DNA of 64,000 bases. Source: Leptospira andrefontaineae. Lineage in GTDB: Bacteria; Spirochaetota; Leptospiria; Leptospirales; Leptospiraceae. Below the pieces are notes generated by a model. That model did not search any database and was not told the DNA's origin. It saw nothing but the letters and a program-made list of their open reading frames with translations. Of this stretch, positions 1 to 8,323 are shown piece after piece; position 1 is the first letter of the stretch; every line of letters begins with the position of its first letter. Made by a program: the position numbers and the translations under genes. The stretch is taken from the NCBI RefSeq assembly GCF_004770105.1, contig NZ_RQEY01000005.1, forward strand, positions 372,001 to 436,000, read 5' to 3'.

Positions 1-1539
1 CATTTAGGGAATTTTTACTTCTTCTTAGAATCTGTATTTAAAGAAGCAATGCAACCTTTCTCTCTTTTACTTGGAGGAGGATTTTCTCTCGCAAGGATTT
101 TCAGCACTGGAACAGGAATGTTCTTCTTATCCACTGAAACAGGGATCGGAAAAAGTGCTGGAGTAGCAGGGGTGGTTCGTACCGATTCTGCCGCAAAACA
201 GGGGATCGTGAGCATGCTTGCTACATTCTTTGAAGGTTTTGTGATTTCCACTCTTGTGATCTATGCATTATTCTCTTTTGGGGTAAAGGATCTTGAATCT
301 GTCAAAAACTTCTTATATGTATTGATAAACGGTCCTACAGATCCTGCAAGACTTGCATTGATCGCGTCCTTCTTGCTATTCTCTATAGTTGCTATTTCCG
401 GATGGTTCTATACAGGAGAACAGAATGCGAGATACATCTTTGGAGAAAAATTTGCGAATGTATATCGGATTTTATTCGTAGCTTCTCTACTTGGTTCTGC
501 ATACGCTTATGTTCAATATGGAGAAGATTTCCTATTACAAATATTCGGTATAGGTTATGGGCTCGCTTTAATTACCGCTGTCCCGGTCCTTATCAGTTTA
601 GTTCTTTTAGCTAAGGTCGCACAAGGAGAACTCCGGAAATTCCTGGAGGGTGGGGCACATTACGAGATCTTTAAGGACTTCTACCTTCTTCTTCTTTCTA
701 TCCTACCTAAAAACTTGGTCTCTTTATTATTCGGGATCTTGGCTTCTCTAAGATTGCCAAGATTTATCATGATCCCGATCTTAAAGGCATTTGCAAAAGC
801 TTATAAGATCAATTTGAACGAAGCGGAGTTGGAGATCCAAGAGTATAACTCTTTAAACCAATTTTTCACCAGAGCATTAAAAGCCGGAGCTAGGATCATA
901 GATTCTGCGGAAAACGCTCTTGTTTCTCCTGTAGATGCAAGGATCACAGGTTTTGGAGATATCAACGATCAGGTAATCCTACAAGCAAAAGGTGTGGATT
1001 TTAATCTAAAAGAATTGTTGGGTGGAGATAAATATCTTTCCAAATTCCAAAATGGGAAGTATATCACATTTTATCTTTCTCCTCAGGACTATCATAGGAT
1101 CCATTCTCCTGCCTACGGAAGAATATTAGGATATTATTATGAACCTGGAAAACTTTTCCCTGTAAATGAATTAGCCGTTTTCGGGATCAGAGGACTTTTT
1201 CCTAAAAACGAAAGATTGATCACATTCTTACAGACCGAGTTCGGACTTGTTGCAGTGATAAAAGTGGGAGCTTCTAACGTGGGTCGCATACGTGTTACTT
1301 ACGATAAAAAGATCATCACAAATACTTTGATCCGAACCACCAAAGAAGAAGATTATAAAGATGTTTCTATCATGATCGAAAAAGGTGCAGAGCTAGGCAG
1401 ATTCGAAATGGGTTCCACAGTTATCCTTATTTTAGAAAGGGATACTTTCGATTTTGCTGATCTTCCTCTAAACGAGAAGGTGACTTACGGAACTACGATA
1501 GGGACTTTCAGAAAGCAGTTCTTAAAACTTCCAAGATAA
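1..1539 (+). CDS. psd: AGCS sodium:alanine symporter / phosphatidylserine decarboxylase fusion (5' end missing)
   Basis: The reading frame is open from base 1, so the gene begins before the window. The first ~200 visible residues are hydrophobic and carry the conserved sodium:alanine symporter (AGCS) block ([18 protein letters not shown]). From about base 660 the protein becomes a full type I phosphatidylserine decarboxylase, including the N-terminal [11 protein letters not shown] helix region. The expected catalytic residues are visible: Asp in SPVDAR (base 934), His in YHRIHSP (bases 1093 and 1102), and the self-cleaving GST motif (bases 1411-1419), where Gly-Ser cleavage would create the pyruvoyl group. 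The PSD part makes phosphatidylethanolamine at the inner membrane. No stop or frameshift separates the two parts. The DUF971 gene starts 1 bp after the stop codon. PSD assignment is secure; the transporter function is inferred from the C-terminal part only. Confidence 0.88.
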   Translation, partial: HLGNFYFFLESVFKEAMQPFSLLLGGGFSLARIFSTGTGMFFLSTETGIGKSAGVAGVVRTDSAAKQGIVSMLATFFEGFVISTLVIYALFSFGVKDLESVKNFLYVLINGPTDPARLALIASFLLFSIVAISGWFYTGEQNARYIFGEKFANVYRILFVASLLGSAYAYVQYGEDFLLQIFGIGYGLALITAVPVLISLVLLAKVAQGELRKFLEGGAHYEIFKDFYLLLLSILPKNLVSLLFGILASLRLPRFIMIPILKAFAKAYKINLNEAELEIQEYNSLNQFFTRALKAGARIIDSAENALVSPVDARITGFGDINDQVILQAKGVDFNLKELLGGDKYLSKFQNGKYITFYLSPQDYHRIHSPAYGRILGYYYEPGKLFPVNELAVFGIRGLFPKNERLITFLQTEFGLVAVIKVGASNVGRIRVTYDKKIITNTLIRTTKEEDYKDVSIMIEKGAELGRFEMGSTVILILERDTFDFADLPLNEKVTYGTTIGTFRKQFLKLPR

Positions 1540-1540
1540 T

Positions 1541-1870
1541 ATGAGCCTTAGTTTAAAAGCGACTACACCTGAAACCATAGAATTCGATGAGAATATTCTG
1601 AAAATAGAATGGAAGGACGGAGTTATCTCCGAATTTCCTCTATTAGAACTCAGAAAAAGATGTCCTTGCGTCGTTTGCAAGGGCGGTCATGGGGGGAAAA
1701 TAGGAGCGACAACCGGCGGTATCAAAGAGGCCAAATTATTGTCTTTTTCCAAGGTGGGAAGATACGCGATCAATTTGGTCTGGGGAGATTATCATAATAC
1801 AGGCATTTATAGCTTTGATTCTCTCAGATTGTACGCACAGGGAGAACCTGGGGATCTGGGAATTCCTTGA
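1541..1870 (+). CDS. DUF971 (GBBH-like N-terminal domain) protein
   Basis: This 109-residue protein is a stand-alone DUF971 domain, related to the N-terminal domain of gamma-butyrobetaine hydroxylase. It shows the typical order: an N-terminal beta strand with WKDG, then LRKRCPCVVCKGG with three closely spaced cysteines, and a C-terminal GDYHNTGIYSFDSLR segment. The Cys cluster may bind metal or an Fe-S cofactor, and some DUF971 proteins are linked to Fe-S assembly; that link is family knowledge and not shown here. It starts 1 bp after the psd fusion stop, so the two are probably co-transcribed. Confidence 0.85.
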   Translation: MSLSLKATTPETIEFDENILKIEWKDGVISEFPLLELRKRCPCVVCKGGHGGKIGATTGGIKEAKLLSFSKVGRYAINLVWGDYHNTGIYSFDSLRLYAQGEPGDLGIP

Positions 1871-1955
1871 TTCTGTCCCGAACTACTCTTTCTAACTAAA
1901 ATATGCCCTTTCCAAAGCCGAAATTAATAAAAGGCCTAACGGAGGGAGACAAAAG

Positions 1956-2462
1956 GTGATCTTAAAATTTTTGAATCGGGTCCTTTTTGTTTTTCTGATA
2001 TTTTCCGTATTTGCATCCCTCTCTCCTGAAAAGAAGAAGGAGCCGAATTCCCCTCTTAACCTGACCATTCCTTTCGATTGGTTTCCTATGGAACCGTTTG
2101 CGGGAGGTATTTTTGCGGCAAAAGATTACAATGAATCTGCGAGTGTTTTGATCACTCGAAAAGAATTAACTGAAACCGTGGACCATGGTGCCTTAAATAG
2201 GGATTTCCAGATGGGAGTCATAGATTCTATTAAAAAAGGTAACGGCAGGATTATCGAATTCGGAGAATTAGAAGTAGCAAGTCGTCCAGCATTTAGAGTT
2301 TATTATAAGGACAAGGGAAGTAATCTTCATATCCTACATATTACCTTATTTAAGGAAAACGTAATGTATGGGATCATGTTTTTCTGCTTGGGGGAAAATC
2401 CGGGCCAAAGATACGACGTCCAAAAAATGCTTAAAAAGGCTTATTTTAGGATAGATACCTAA
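1956..2462 (+). CDS. Hypothetical secreted or membrane-anchored protein
   Basis: A 168-residue protein starting at GTG with a good ribosome binding site (GGAGGGAG at 1941-1948). Residues 1-22 form a hydrophobic signal peptide or anchor (ILKFLNRVLFVFLIFSVFAS), followed by a globular domain with no motif I recognise. The C-terminal half (ELEVASRPAFRVYYKD... NVMYGIMFFCLG) is beta-rich and resembles small periplasmic proteins of the PsbP/DUF1795 type, but this is weak. It converges on ilvA 34 bp downstream. Confidence 0.7.
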   Translation: MILKFLNRVLFVFLIFSVFASLSPEKKKEPNSPLNLTIPFDWFPMEPFAGGIFAAKDYNESASVLITRKELTETVDHGALNRDFQMGVIDSIKKGNGRIIEFGELEVASRPAFRVYYKDKGSNLHILHITLFKENVMYGIMFFCLGENPGQRYDVQKMLKKAYFRIDT

Positions 2463-2496
2463 GAATTTCTCACAGAATCCAATTCACTACTTTTGA

Positions 2497-4014
2497 TCAA
2501 ACGTTGTGTAAAAACATTTTGTACGCCGGGTTATCCGTTTCTTCTTCATAAGGATAACCCAAACTTTTAAGTCTTTCTCTGAAACCTTCTCTCTCGGAAG
2601 AAGGGACCTGAAATCCGACTAGTACTCTTCCATAATCCGCCCCGTGATTCCTATAATGGAATAAAGTAATATTCCAGAAGGTTCCTACTGATTCCAAAAA
2701 TCTAAGTAAGGCTCCTGGACGTTCTGGGAATTCACATCTAAGGATAATCTCATCTTTTAGTTCGGAAACTCTTCCACCCACCATATAACGAATATGGATC
2801 TTAGCCGTTTCATTTGCGCTTATATCCAAAACTTCATAACCCAGTGATTCCAATTCAGAAATTACCTTTTCTTTTTCAGAATGTGTTCCTTTTAGTTTTA
2901 AACCTACAAAAACATGTGCTTGTTTGTCAGTAGCATATCTATAATTGAATTCGGTGATGATCTTATTTCCTAAAGTCTGAACGAATTTTAAATAACTTCC
3001 AGGTTTTTCAGGAATGGTGACTCCGAGTAAAATTTCTCTGGATTCTCCTATTTCTGCTCTTTCTGCAACATGTCTGAGCCTATCAAAATTCATATTCGCA
3101 CCACTATTGATCGCGATAAGAGCACCTTTTCGATTCGGGTTTTGATGTGCGTAAGATTTTAATCCTGCAAGGGACAATGCACCAGCAGGTTCTGCGATTA
3201 CTCTCATATCCTCGAATATATCTTTGACTGCGGCACAGATCTCATCTGTGTTTGCCACTAATACTTCATCCAAGAGTTCTTTACAAATATTGAATGTTTC
3301 TTCTCCTGCTTGTCTGACTGCGACACCGTCCGCAAATAATCCAACTCTATCTAAGATGACTCTTTTACCGGCAAGGATCGCTTCTTTCATAGAAGCCGCG
3401 TCGGAAGGTTCTACTCCTATAACTTTGATCTCAGGTCGTAAAAATTTTATATAAGAAGCAACTCCTGCAGCTAAACCCCCGCCTCCAATTGGAATGAAGA
3501 CTGCTTCGATCGGATCTGGGTATTGTTGTAAAATTTCGAGACCAACTGTTCCTTGTCCAGCGATCACATCCGGATCATCATAAGGATGTATAAATTTTAG
3601 TCCCTTCTCCTTTTCTAATTGTCTAGCGTAAGAATAAGCCTCATCGAAGGTATCTCCATGAAGAACGATCTCTGCTCCGAAATATTGAACTGCTTCTATT
3701 TTGATGGATGGGGTAGTGATAGGCATAACGATGATTGCCTTGATCCCTAATTTCTGAGAAGAGAGTGCAACTCCTTGCGCATGATTTCCTGCGGAAGCGC
3801 AAATCACTCCGGATCTTTTTTCCTCAGGTGAAAGTCTTGAAATTAAATTATAAGCTCCTCTAATTTTAAAGGAGAAGATTGGTTGTAGGTCCTCCCTTTT
3901 TAATAGAACCGAAGAATTTAATCTTTGGCTCATTCGGATCATTTGGTCCAAGGGAGTATGGACCGCGACGTCGTATACTCTCGCGTCTAAAATTTTGCGG
4001 ATATAATCTATCAC
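2497..4014 (-). CDS. ilvA: Threonine dehydratase, biosynthetic type with two ACT-like domains
   Basis: A PLP-dependent threonine ammonia-lyase making 2-oxobutyrate for isoleucine. The PLP lysine lies in SFKIRGAY, and the glycine loop GGGGLAAG and the SGANMNF segment are present. The last ~170 residues contain two ACT-like regulatory repeats (ILLGVTIPEKPGSYLKF and IILRCEFPERPGALLRF), so this is the long, allosterically regulated biosynthetic form and not the short catabolic enzyme. I place the start at GTG 4014 because homology begins just after it and TTGGGGA lies ~9 bp upstream; a TTG at 4035 would add seven residues. Leptospires are known for making isoleucine mainly from citramalate, so a regulated IlvA here is notable. 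ilvBN lies at 49872-52057. Confidence 0.92.
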   Translation of the reverse strand: MIDYIRKILDARVYDVAVHTPLDQMIRMSQRLNSSVLLKREDLQPIFSFKIRGAYNLISRLSPEEKRSGVICASAGNHAQGVALSSQKLGIKAIIVMPITTPSIKIEAVQYFGAEIVLHGDTFDEAYSYARQLEKEKGLKFIHPYDDPDVIAGQGTVGLEILQQYPDPIEAVFIPIGGGGLAAGVASYIKFLRPEIKVIGVEPSDAASMKEAILAGKRVILDRVGLFADGVAVRQAGEETFNICKELLDEVLVANTDEICAAVKDIFEDMRVIAEPAGALSLAGLKSYAHQNPNRKGALIAINSGANMNFDRLRHVAERAEIGESREILLGVTIPEKPGSYLKFVQTLGNKIITEFNYRYATDKQAHVFVGLKLKGTHSEKEKVISELESLGYEVLDISANETAKIHIRYMVGGRVSELKDEIILRCEFPERPGALLRFLESVGTFWNITLFHYRNHGADYGRVLVGFQVPSSEREGFRERLKSLGYPYEEETDNPAYKMFLHNV

Positions 4015-4065
4015 TAAGGAAATCCCCAAGAGCAAACCGCTCTCAGGGATAGAATTTAATCTACT

Positions 4066-4494
4066 CTATTTACTTCCAAAGATTTTTTGATCTAATGAAA
4101 ATCTTCCTGCACCTACGGTTAAAAATACCAAGGAGATGGTAAAAAATACTCCTGCCAATTCGTAGGATCTCCCACCAGTCAGATTAATAAAGGAATCCCC
4201 TAAGATCACCGAATGGAAATATGCCGCCACGATCATTGTGCATACGATCCCGAAAGAGGCAAGCCTTGTCAGAAGGCCGATTACCCAAGCGATCCCTCCT
4301 CCGAATTCGGAAAGCGCAGCCAAAAATTGGAAAATAGCAGGCATAGAGGAATCAGGCCCCATCCAATGAAACGGGTCCTGAATTTTTCCCCAACCATGTA
4401 GTATAAACGCGTATCCACAGACAACTCTTGCGACTAAGATCGCTACATCCGCTTTGATATTCAAAGTTTCGTTTTTAAAAATATCTAAATTCAT
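4066..4494 (-). CDS. DoxX family membrane protein
   Basis: A 142-residue integral membrane protein with about four hydrophobic helices. The N-terminal region AILVARVVCGYAFILHGWGKI is typical of the DoxX family, as are the GG(I/V)..VIGLLTRLAS loop and the late FFTISLVFLTVGAGRFSLD segment. DoxX proteins are poorly understood; several are tied to oxidative or thiol stress. AAAGGA ~10 bp upstream supports the start. It lies on the same strand as, and downstream of, the ArsR/MFS/AHSA1 module, with a 387-bp gap that holds only an ArsR-like remnant. Confidence 0.85.
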   Translation of the reverse strand: MNLDIFKNETLNIKADVAILVARVVCGYAFILHGWGKIQDPFHWMGPDSSMPAIFQFLAALSEFGGGIAWVIGLLTRLASFGIVCTMIVAAYFHSVILGDSFINLTGGRSYELAGVFFTISLVFLTVGAGRFSLDQKIFGSK

Positions 4495-4531
4495 CCAATA
4501 TATTCCTTTAAATTTTAATAATATTCTAATA

Positions 4532-4750
4532 TCAGGATCCTTGGATCCTGCGAAGAAGTTCCGCTAACCTTTCCAAAGCTTCCTCCCAGAATCGGCTTAT
4601 ATCTTTCTTTTCTTCCGGAACGGAGAATAAAGCCGTAAAAAAGATCTTTTTCTTACGAAAAATATCATTCTGAGTTTCCTTGGTTCGGATCTCTTCCTTG
4701 TCGGAAGATTTATGAAAATAGTGGGAGTAACCTCCCACTTTTGAGTCCAT
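4532..4750 (-). pseudogene. Possible ArsR C-terminal remnant in a 387-bp gap
   Basis: The only open frame of any size between DoxX and the first AHSA1 gene. Its last ~19 residues (FWEEALERLAELLRRIQGS) match the end of the intact ArsR protein at 7519 (FWEESLDRLDAYLQQLQ) and resemble the ArsR tail at 63886. The preceding ~50 residues have no helix-turn-helix and are low in complexity, and I found no ArsR core in the other minus-strand frames. The likeliest reading is the 3' end of a decayed ArsR gene. The stop codon sits in a short inverted repeat (CAGGATCC-TT-GGATCCTG, 4533-4550). The stretch 4751-4881 upstream is AT-rich, with nothing else I can name. Confidence 0.4.
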
Positions 4751-4881
4751 CTTAAGCGCCGGCTCTTTTCCTTTTTTGGAAAGGAAAGATGATGATCCAA
4801 AAGCTCAGTATTTGCAACGGATTTGTTTTCATATTCTGTTTCCTTAATATTTATTTTTTTATTGCATCCGACCCGGAATAA

Positions 4882-5352
4882 CTAAGCAAAAATAGCCGTA
4901 AGTTTATCCAGGGTTTGGGTCCAACCTTCTTCCATTCCTTCCACTGCAGGATAAAGTTCCGGATCCACTTTGATTGGGAGTGCACGCACTTGGAGTTCTG
5001 TTTGAGAACCTTTATCCGCAAATAGAATAGTAATCTGGATCTCAGCCGCCGGTTTTTTCCCGTCCATTTCGAAGGCGATATATGAGGAGAAAACGATCTT
5101 TTCTAATGTAACGATCTCCTTATAAGTACCGTTCATCGGATTGATCCCGCCATCCGGATCTTTCATATGGATTAGGATCTCTCCGCCGGGACGAAGATCC
5201 AATTGGCAGAGAGGAGCCGTAAATCCATGCGGACCCCACCATTGAGAGACCATATTTGGATCTATCCAAGCCTTCCAAACTAGATCTCTTGGCGCATTCA
5301 GGGTCCTAGTCAGTATCATTTCCTTAAATTCAGGTTGTTTGATCTCGTTCAC
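4882..5352 (-). CDS. AHSA1/SRPBCC domain protein
   Basis: A 156-residue START-like (AHSA1, SRPBCC superfamily) protein. The N-terminal LTRTLNAPRDLVWKAWIDPNMVSQWWGPHGFTAP is the family signature; the WWGP motif and the final amphipathic helix EEGWTQTLDKLTAIFA are both present. These domains form a hydrophobic cavity, and in bacteria they are commonly encoded beside ArsR regulators, where their ligand is unknown. It is 67 bp downstream of a paralog at 5420-5875, in the same direction, so the pair probably arose by duplication. Confidence 0.9.
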   Translation of the reverse strand: MNEIKQPEFKEMILTRTLNAPRDLVWKAWIDPNMVSQWWGPHGFTAPLCQLDLRPGGEILIHMKDPDGGINPMNGTYKEIVTLEKIVFSSYIAFEMDGKKPAAEIQITILFADKGSQTELQVRALPIKVDPELYPAVEGMEEGWTQTLDKLTAIFA

Positions 5353-5419
5353 AAACTTCTTCTCCGCTTTTTAAAAAATTATTATATTCGAAAATACTTC
5401 GGAATAAGTCCGGATCTTC

Positions 5420-5875
5420 TTATTTCTTTTCCAGGAATTCTCGTAGACGTCCCAGAGTTTCTCTAAGTCCATCCAATGCGTAATCGGCGACTTTTTTGAC
5501 ATCATCTTCGCTAGAGAAGATGGTTCTCATGGTAAGTTTGGTTTTGGAACCTTCTTCCTCGAAACGAACGATCACATGGAATTGTTTCGGATTGGAATCG
5601 TCTCCATGATCATAGACCAGCTTTTCAGGTTTAACCACTTCGATGAACTCGACACGGTTCGGGTAATCTACTCCATCCGGACCATGCATTGTAAATCTCC
5701 AGATCCCTCCGGGTTTCACACTCATTTCATGAATGGTATTCGTAAAACCGTTTGGTCCCCACCAGATTGCTACTTGTTTCGGGTCAGTCCAAGCACTCCA
5801 AACTAATTCTCTCGGAGCATCGAAAGTTTTAATCCCTATAATTTCTTTTCCAACAACTGAAACTTCTGCTTTCAT
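5420..5875 (-). CDS. AHSA1/SRPBCC domain protein (paralog)
   Basis: A 151-residue AHSA1 domain protein with the family pattern IKTFDAPRELVWSAWTDPKQVAIWWGPNGFTNT and a final helix ALDGLRETLGRLREFLEK. It is clearly related to the neighbour at 4882-5352 but diverged beyond a recent copy. AAGGAAAATAG precedes the ATG at good spacing. It follows the MFS exporter by 30 bp, so it is probably in one transcript with arsR and the exporter. The ligand is unknown. Confidence 0.9.
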   Translation of the reverse strand: MKAEVSVVGKEIIGIKTFDAPRELVWSAWTDPKQVAIWWGPNGFTNTIHEMSVKPGGIWRFTMHGPDGVDYPNRVEFIEVVKPEKLVYDHGDDSNPKQFHVIVRFEEEGSKTKLTMRTIFSSEDDVKKVADYALDGLRETLGRLREFLEKK

Positions 5876-5905
5876 TCTATTTTCCTTATTTATATTCTGT
5901 TAATA

Positions 5906-7465
5906 TTATCTGGCTGCTTTTTCTAGTTCTGCAGCAGATCCTTCTGGTTCTTTTTTATCTTTCAAAATGAAGAAGATCGCAAATGCCAAAGCGATAGAGA
6001 TCCCTACACTCAAGAAAGAAACAAAATGTAAAGAATCGGTGAATGCTCCCTGGGCAGTGCTGAGTAGTATCTGCCTACTCGGCTCCGGAAGTTCTTTTGC
6101 TATAGCTACCGCAGAAGCTAAAGTATTATGAGAACTTTGCCATTGTTCAGGAGTGAGTCCTGGGAGTTCGATCGAATTGATCCTGGATTTGAAAATCGCA
6201 ACACCTATACTTCCAAGTACTGCAATTCCTAGAACCCCGCCAAATTCAGCCGCAGTTTCTGAAATAGAGGCCGCCGCTCCTGCTCTTTCTGGCGGCGCGG
6301 AGCCAACGATGATATCCGTTCCTAAGATCACAACTGCGCAGATCCCAAAAGACATGATGAGAGATCCTGCGATAATCATCCAGATCCCGTTTTCAGTATT
6401 AATCAGAGTATATAAATACATACCGATCGCGAGCAATACAAGTCCGCTTAACATCACATATAATGGGCGCATAATACGAACGATCATATGGATCGTAAGA
6501 GATCCTATAATATTGCCTAATGCTCCAGGAAGAGTCCAAAGCCCGGCTTCCAAGGGAGAAAGTCCTAAGACCAATTGTAAGTATTGGGAAATAAATAAGA
6601 AAGCTCCCAAGCCTACGAAGATGGTCATCGTATTTCCGACGACTGCAGCAGTGAATGCGGGAAGTTTGAACAGCTCAAGATCTATCATTGGATCTTGTAA
6701 AGTGGTTTGCCTTTTAATAAAGACCGCTCCGACTACTAATCCTGCAAGTATAGTAAGAATTGGGACTGTTCCCCAGCCATTCTCTGCGATCTGCTTCAAA
6801 CCATAGATGATAGAAAGAACTGATACTAAGGATAGGATCGCACTCGGGATATCCATTTTGCCAGCATTCGGATCTTTGAATTCAGGAAGAAGTTTAGGCC
6901 CAACGATTAGAAGAAGAATCATAACCGGAACACTCATCAAGAAAACGGAACCCCACCAGAAATATTCCAATAGAACCCCACCTGCAAGAGGACCGATCGC
7001 TCCACCTAAAGAGAAACTCATCCCCCAGATACCGATTGCAAAAGTCCTTTCTTCCGGATCCAAAAACATATTACGAATTAATGATAGAGTAGAAGGAGCT
7101 AAAGTTGCCGCCGTAATCCCTAAGATTGCACGAGTCAAGATCAAAATTTCGGAACTAGGGGAGAATGCCGCAAGAACGGATGCTACTCCGAATGCCGCCG
7201 CTCCATAGAGAAGAAGTTTGCGACGACCAATTCTATCTCCCAGATTTCCCATGATCACAAGAAAACCTGCGACCAAGAAACCATAGATATCCATGATCCA
7301 TAATTGTTGAGAAGGAGTTGGGTTTAGATCCGCTGTAAGTTGTGGGGCCGCCAAATAAAGAACGGTCAAATCCATCGCGTATAGCAAGCAGGGAAGGGCG
7401 ATTACCGCCAACCCAATCCACTCTTTTTTAGTGGCTTTTTGTATGTTTTCTATCTTTTCAGACAT
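5906..7465 (-). CDS. MFS transporter, DHA2 (EmrB/QacA) family
   Basis: A 519-residue drug:proton antiporter of the DHA2 type, long enough for 14 transmembrane helices. The MFS motif A loop is GNLGDRIGRRKLLLYG after helix 2, and a motif C-like stretch FSLGGAIGPLAGGVLLEYFWW lies in helix 5. It ends with a short charged tail. Substrates cannot be deduced. It sits 53 bp downstream of arsR and upstream of two AHSA1 genes, so it is probably expressed under ArsR control; export of a toxic or hydrophobic compound is an inference from context. Confidence 0.92.
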   Translation of the reverse strand: MSEKIENIQKATKKEWIGLAVIALPCLLYAMDLTVLYLAAPQLTADLNPTPSQQLWIMDIYGFLVAGFLVIMGNLGDRIGRRKLLLYGAAAFGVASVLAAFSPSSEILILTRAILGITAATLAPSTLSLIRNMFLDPEERTFAIGIWGMSFSLGGAIGPLAGGVLLEYFWWGSVFLMSVPVMILLLIVGPKLLPEFKDPNAGKMDIPSAILSLVSVLSIIYGLKQIAENGWGTVPILTILAGLVVGAVFIKRQTTLQDPMIDLELFKLPAFTAAVVGNTMTIFVGLGAFLFISQYLQLVLGLSPLEAGLWTLPGALGNIIGSLTIHMIVRIMRPLYVMLSGLVLLAIGMYLYTLINTENGIWMIIAGSLIMSFGICAVVILGTDIIVGSAPPERAGAAASISETAAEFGGVLGIAVLGSIGVAIFKSRINSIELPGLTPEQWQSSHNTLASAVAIAKELPEPSRQILLSTAQGAFTDSLHFVSFLSVGISIALAFAIFFILKDKKEPEGSAAELEKAAR

Positions 7466-7518
7466 TCTAAGTCCCTTATTTTATATATTTCTAATATTTC
7501 TTTTGGAATTGAGAAAAG

Positions 7519-7893
7519 TTACGCTTTTGTTTCAGGTCTTTCCTGGTTTTCCTTTTGCGATTGGAGTTGTTGTAGATATGCATCTAAACGATCCAAACTT
7601 TCTTCCCAGAAATGTTTGTAATGATCGAGCCAACCCGAAGCTTCCTTTAGACCATCCGGTCGTATCTTGCAGGGTCTCCATTGAGCCTCTCTTCCTCTTT
7701 CAATCAGCCCAGCCTTTTCCAAAACCTTTAGATGTTTGGAGATTCCAGGCAGGCTCATATTAAAAGGTTCTGCAAGTTCCTTAACGGTTGCCTCTCCTGA
7801 GACCAAATAGAGAAGGATCTCCCTTCTCGTAGGGTCTGCCAGAGCTGCGAAAGTATTGCTCAGTCGATCGGATTCTGTGTCGTATTTAACCAT
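7519..7893 (-). CDS. ArsR-family transcriptional regulator, AHSA1-associated
   Basis: A 124-residue winged-helix repressor. The N-terminal SNTFAALADPTRREILLYLVSGEATVKELAEPFNMSLPGISKHLKVLEKAGLIERGREAQWRPC segment is the classic ArsR fold with the recognition helix around SLPGISKHL. The C-terminal tail (HYKHFWEESLDRLDAYLQQ) is typical of regulators paired with AHSA1 proteins. I see no metal-binding ELCVCDL motif, so a metal sensor is unlikely. It is the first gene of the operon and probably represses itself through the palindrome at 7902-7917. Confidence 0.93.
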   Translation of the reverse strand: MVKYDTESDRLSNTFAALADPTRREILLYLVSGEATVKELAEPFNMSLPGISKHLKVLEKAGLIERGREAQWRPCKIRPDGLKEASGWLDHYKHFWEESLDRLDAYLQQLQSQKENQERPETKA

Positions 7894-7901
7894 ATAGTTA
7901 A

Positions 7902-7943
7902 TTTACCGTTTGGTAAAATACAAGACTTCAAATCGCCAGTCAA
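7902..7943 (-). promoter_or_regulatory. arsR promoter with overlapping palindromic operator
   Basis: Read on the minus strand, TTGACT (7938-7943), a spacer of exactly 17 bp, and TATTTT (7915-7920) form a good sigma-70-type promoter. A perfect 6-bp inverted repeat, TTTACC-AAAC-GGTAAA (7902-7917), overlaps the -10 box and the likely start point. The arsR ATG lies only 8 bp further on. Palindromes of the form ACC-N4-GGT are typical operators for this ArsR group, so negative autoregulation of the arsR-MFS-AHSA1 operon is the simplest reading. Confidence 0.75.
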
Positions 7944-8161
7944 GCCCGATATACGTAAAAAATGGAAAAAAAATCTGGCATTGGAGACCGGGGGCCGGCA
8001 GGGAAAGGCGCAAAGGAATTTTCACGCAGAGGCGCGAAGTTGTAGAGGATGTGAACATTGATCTAGATGCAAGCGGTAGACTTGTTGGGATCGATATCCA
8101 CGGAAATGCTTCTCAATACGTAGATCTTTCTTCCTTTCAGATCGAAACATTAGAGACCTAA
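7910..8161 (+). pseudogene. Truncated DUF2283 domain next to a repeat fragment
   Basis: The last ~40 residues (VNIDLDASGRLVGIDIHGNASQYVDL) are a clear match to the second half of the small DUF2283 domain, which normally starts with an ITYD..ADALYI strand pair. That first half is missing. In its place the frame runs through the dispersed repeat fragment at 8019-8039 and then back through the arsR promoter, where the only start is a TTG. This points to a DUF2283 gene whose 5' end was lost, possibly with the repeat at the break. A 36-residue product from GTG 8051 remains possible. Confidence 0.55.
8019..8039 (+). repeat. Fragment of the dispersed ACGCAAAGGCGC repeat
   Basis: TTTTCACGCAGAGGCGCGAAG matches the end sequence of the two longer elements at 24833-24967 and 44401-44525 (consensus TTTTCACGCAAAGGCGCTAAG). 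Only this end is present here, immediately before the surviving half of a DUF2283 domain. Confidence 0.6.
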
Positions 8162-8323
8162 GGATCTTCTTCCTAAAATATACTTGTTTTTGCTTCTAAA
8201 GTGGGGTCTTATCTAGGTGTTCCCCCGGCCTTTTCCCACCGATTTTCTGAGCAAGAAAAAAAAGGGTCGACAAATTTCTTTTTATTATGTCTCCTAATCC
8301 AAAACTAAGAGAGAGTGCCCCAG

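Noticed and set aside
4597..4800. 67-residue basic frame beside the ArsR remnant
   Set aside because: Lys/Arg-rich translation of AT-rich sequence, no ribosome site and no similarity to ArsR or any family I know.
6153..6806. Long plus-strand open frame opposite the MFS gene
   Set aside because: It is antisense to a clear MFS transporter, has low-complexity composition rich in Ile, Pro and Thr, and continues as further frames over the same gene. It is a codon-bias shadow.
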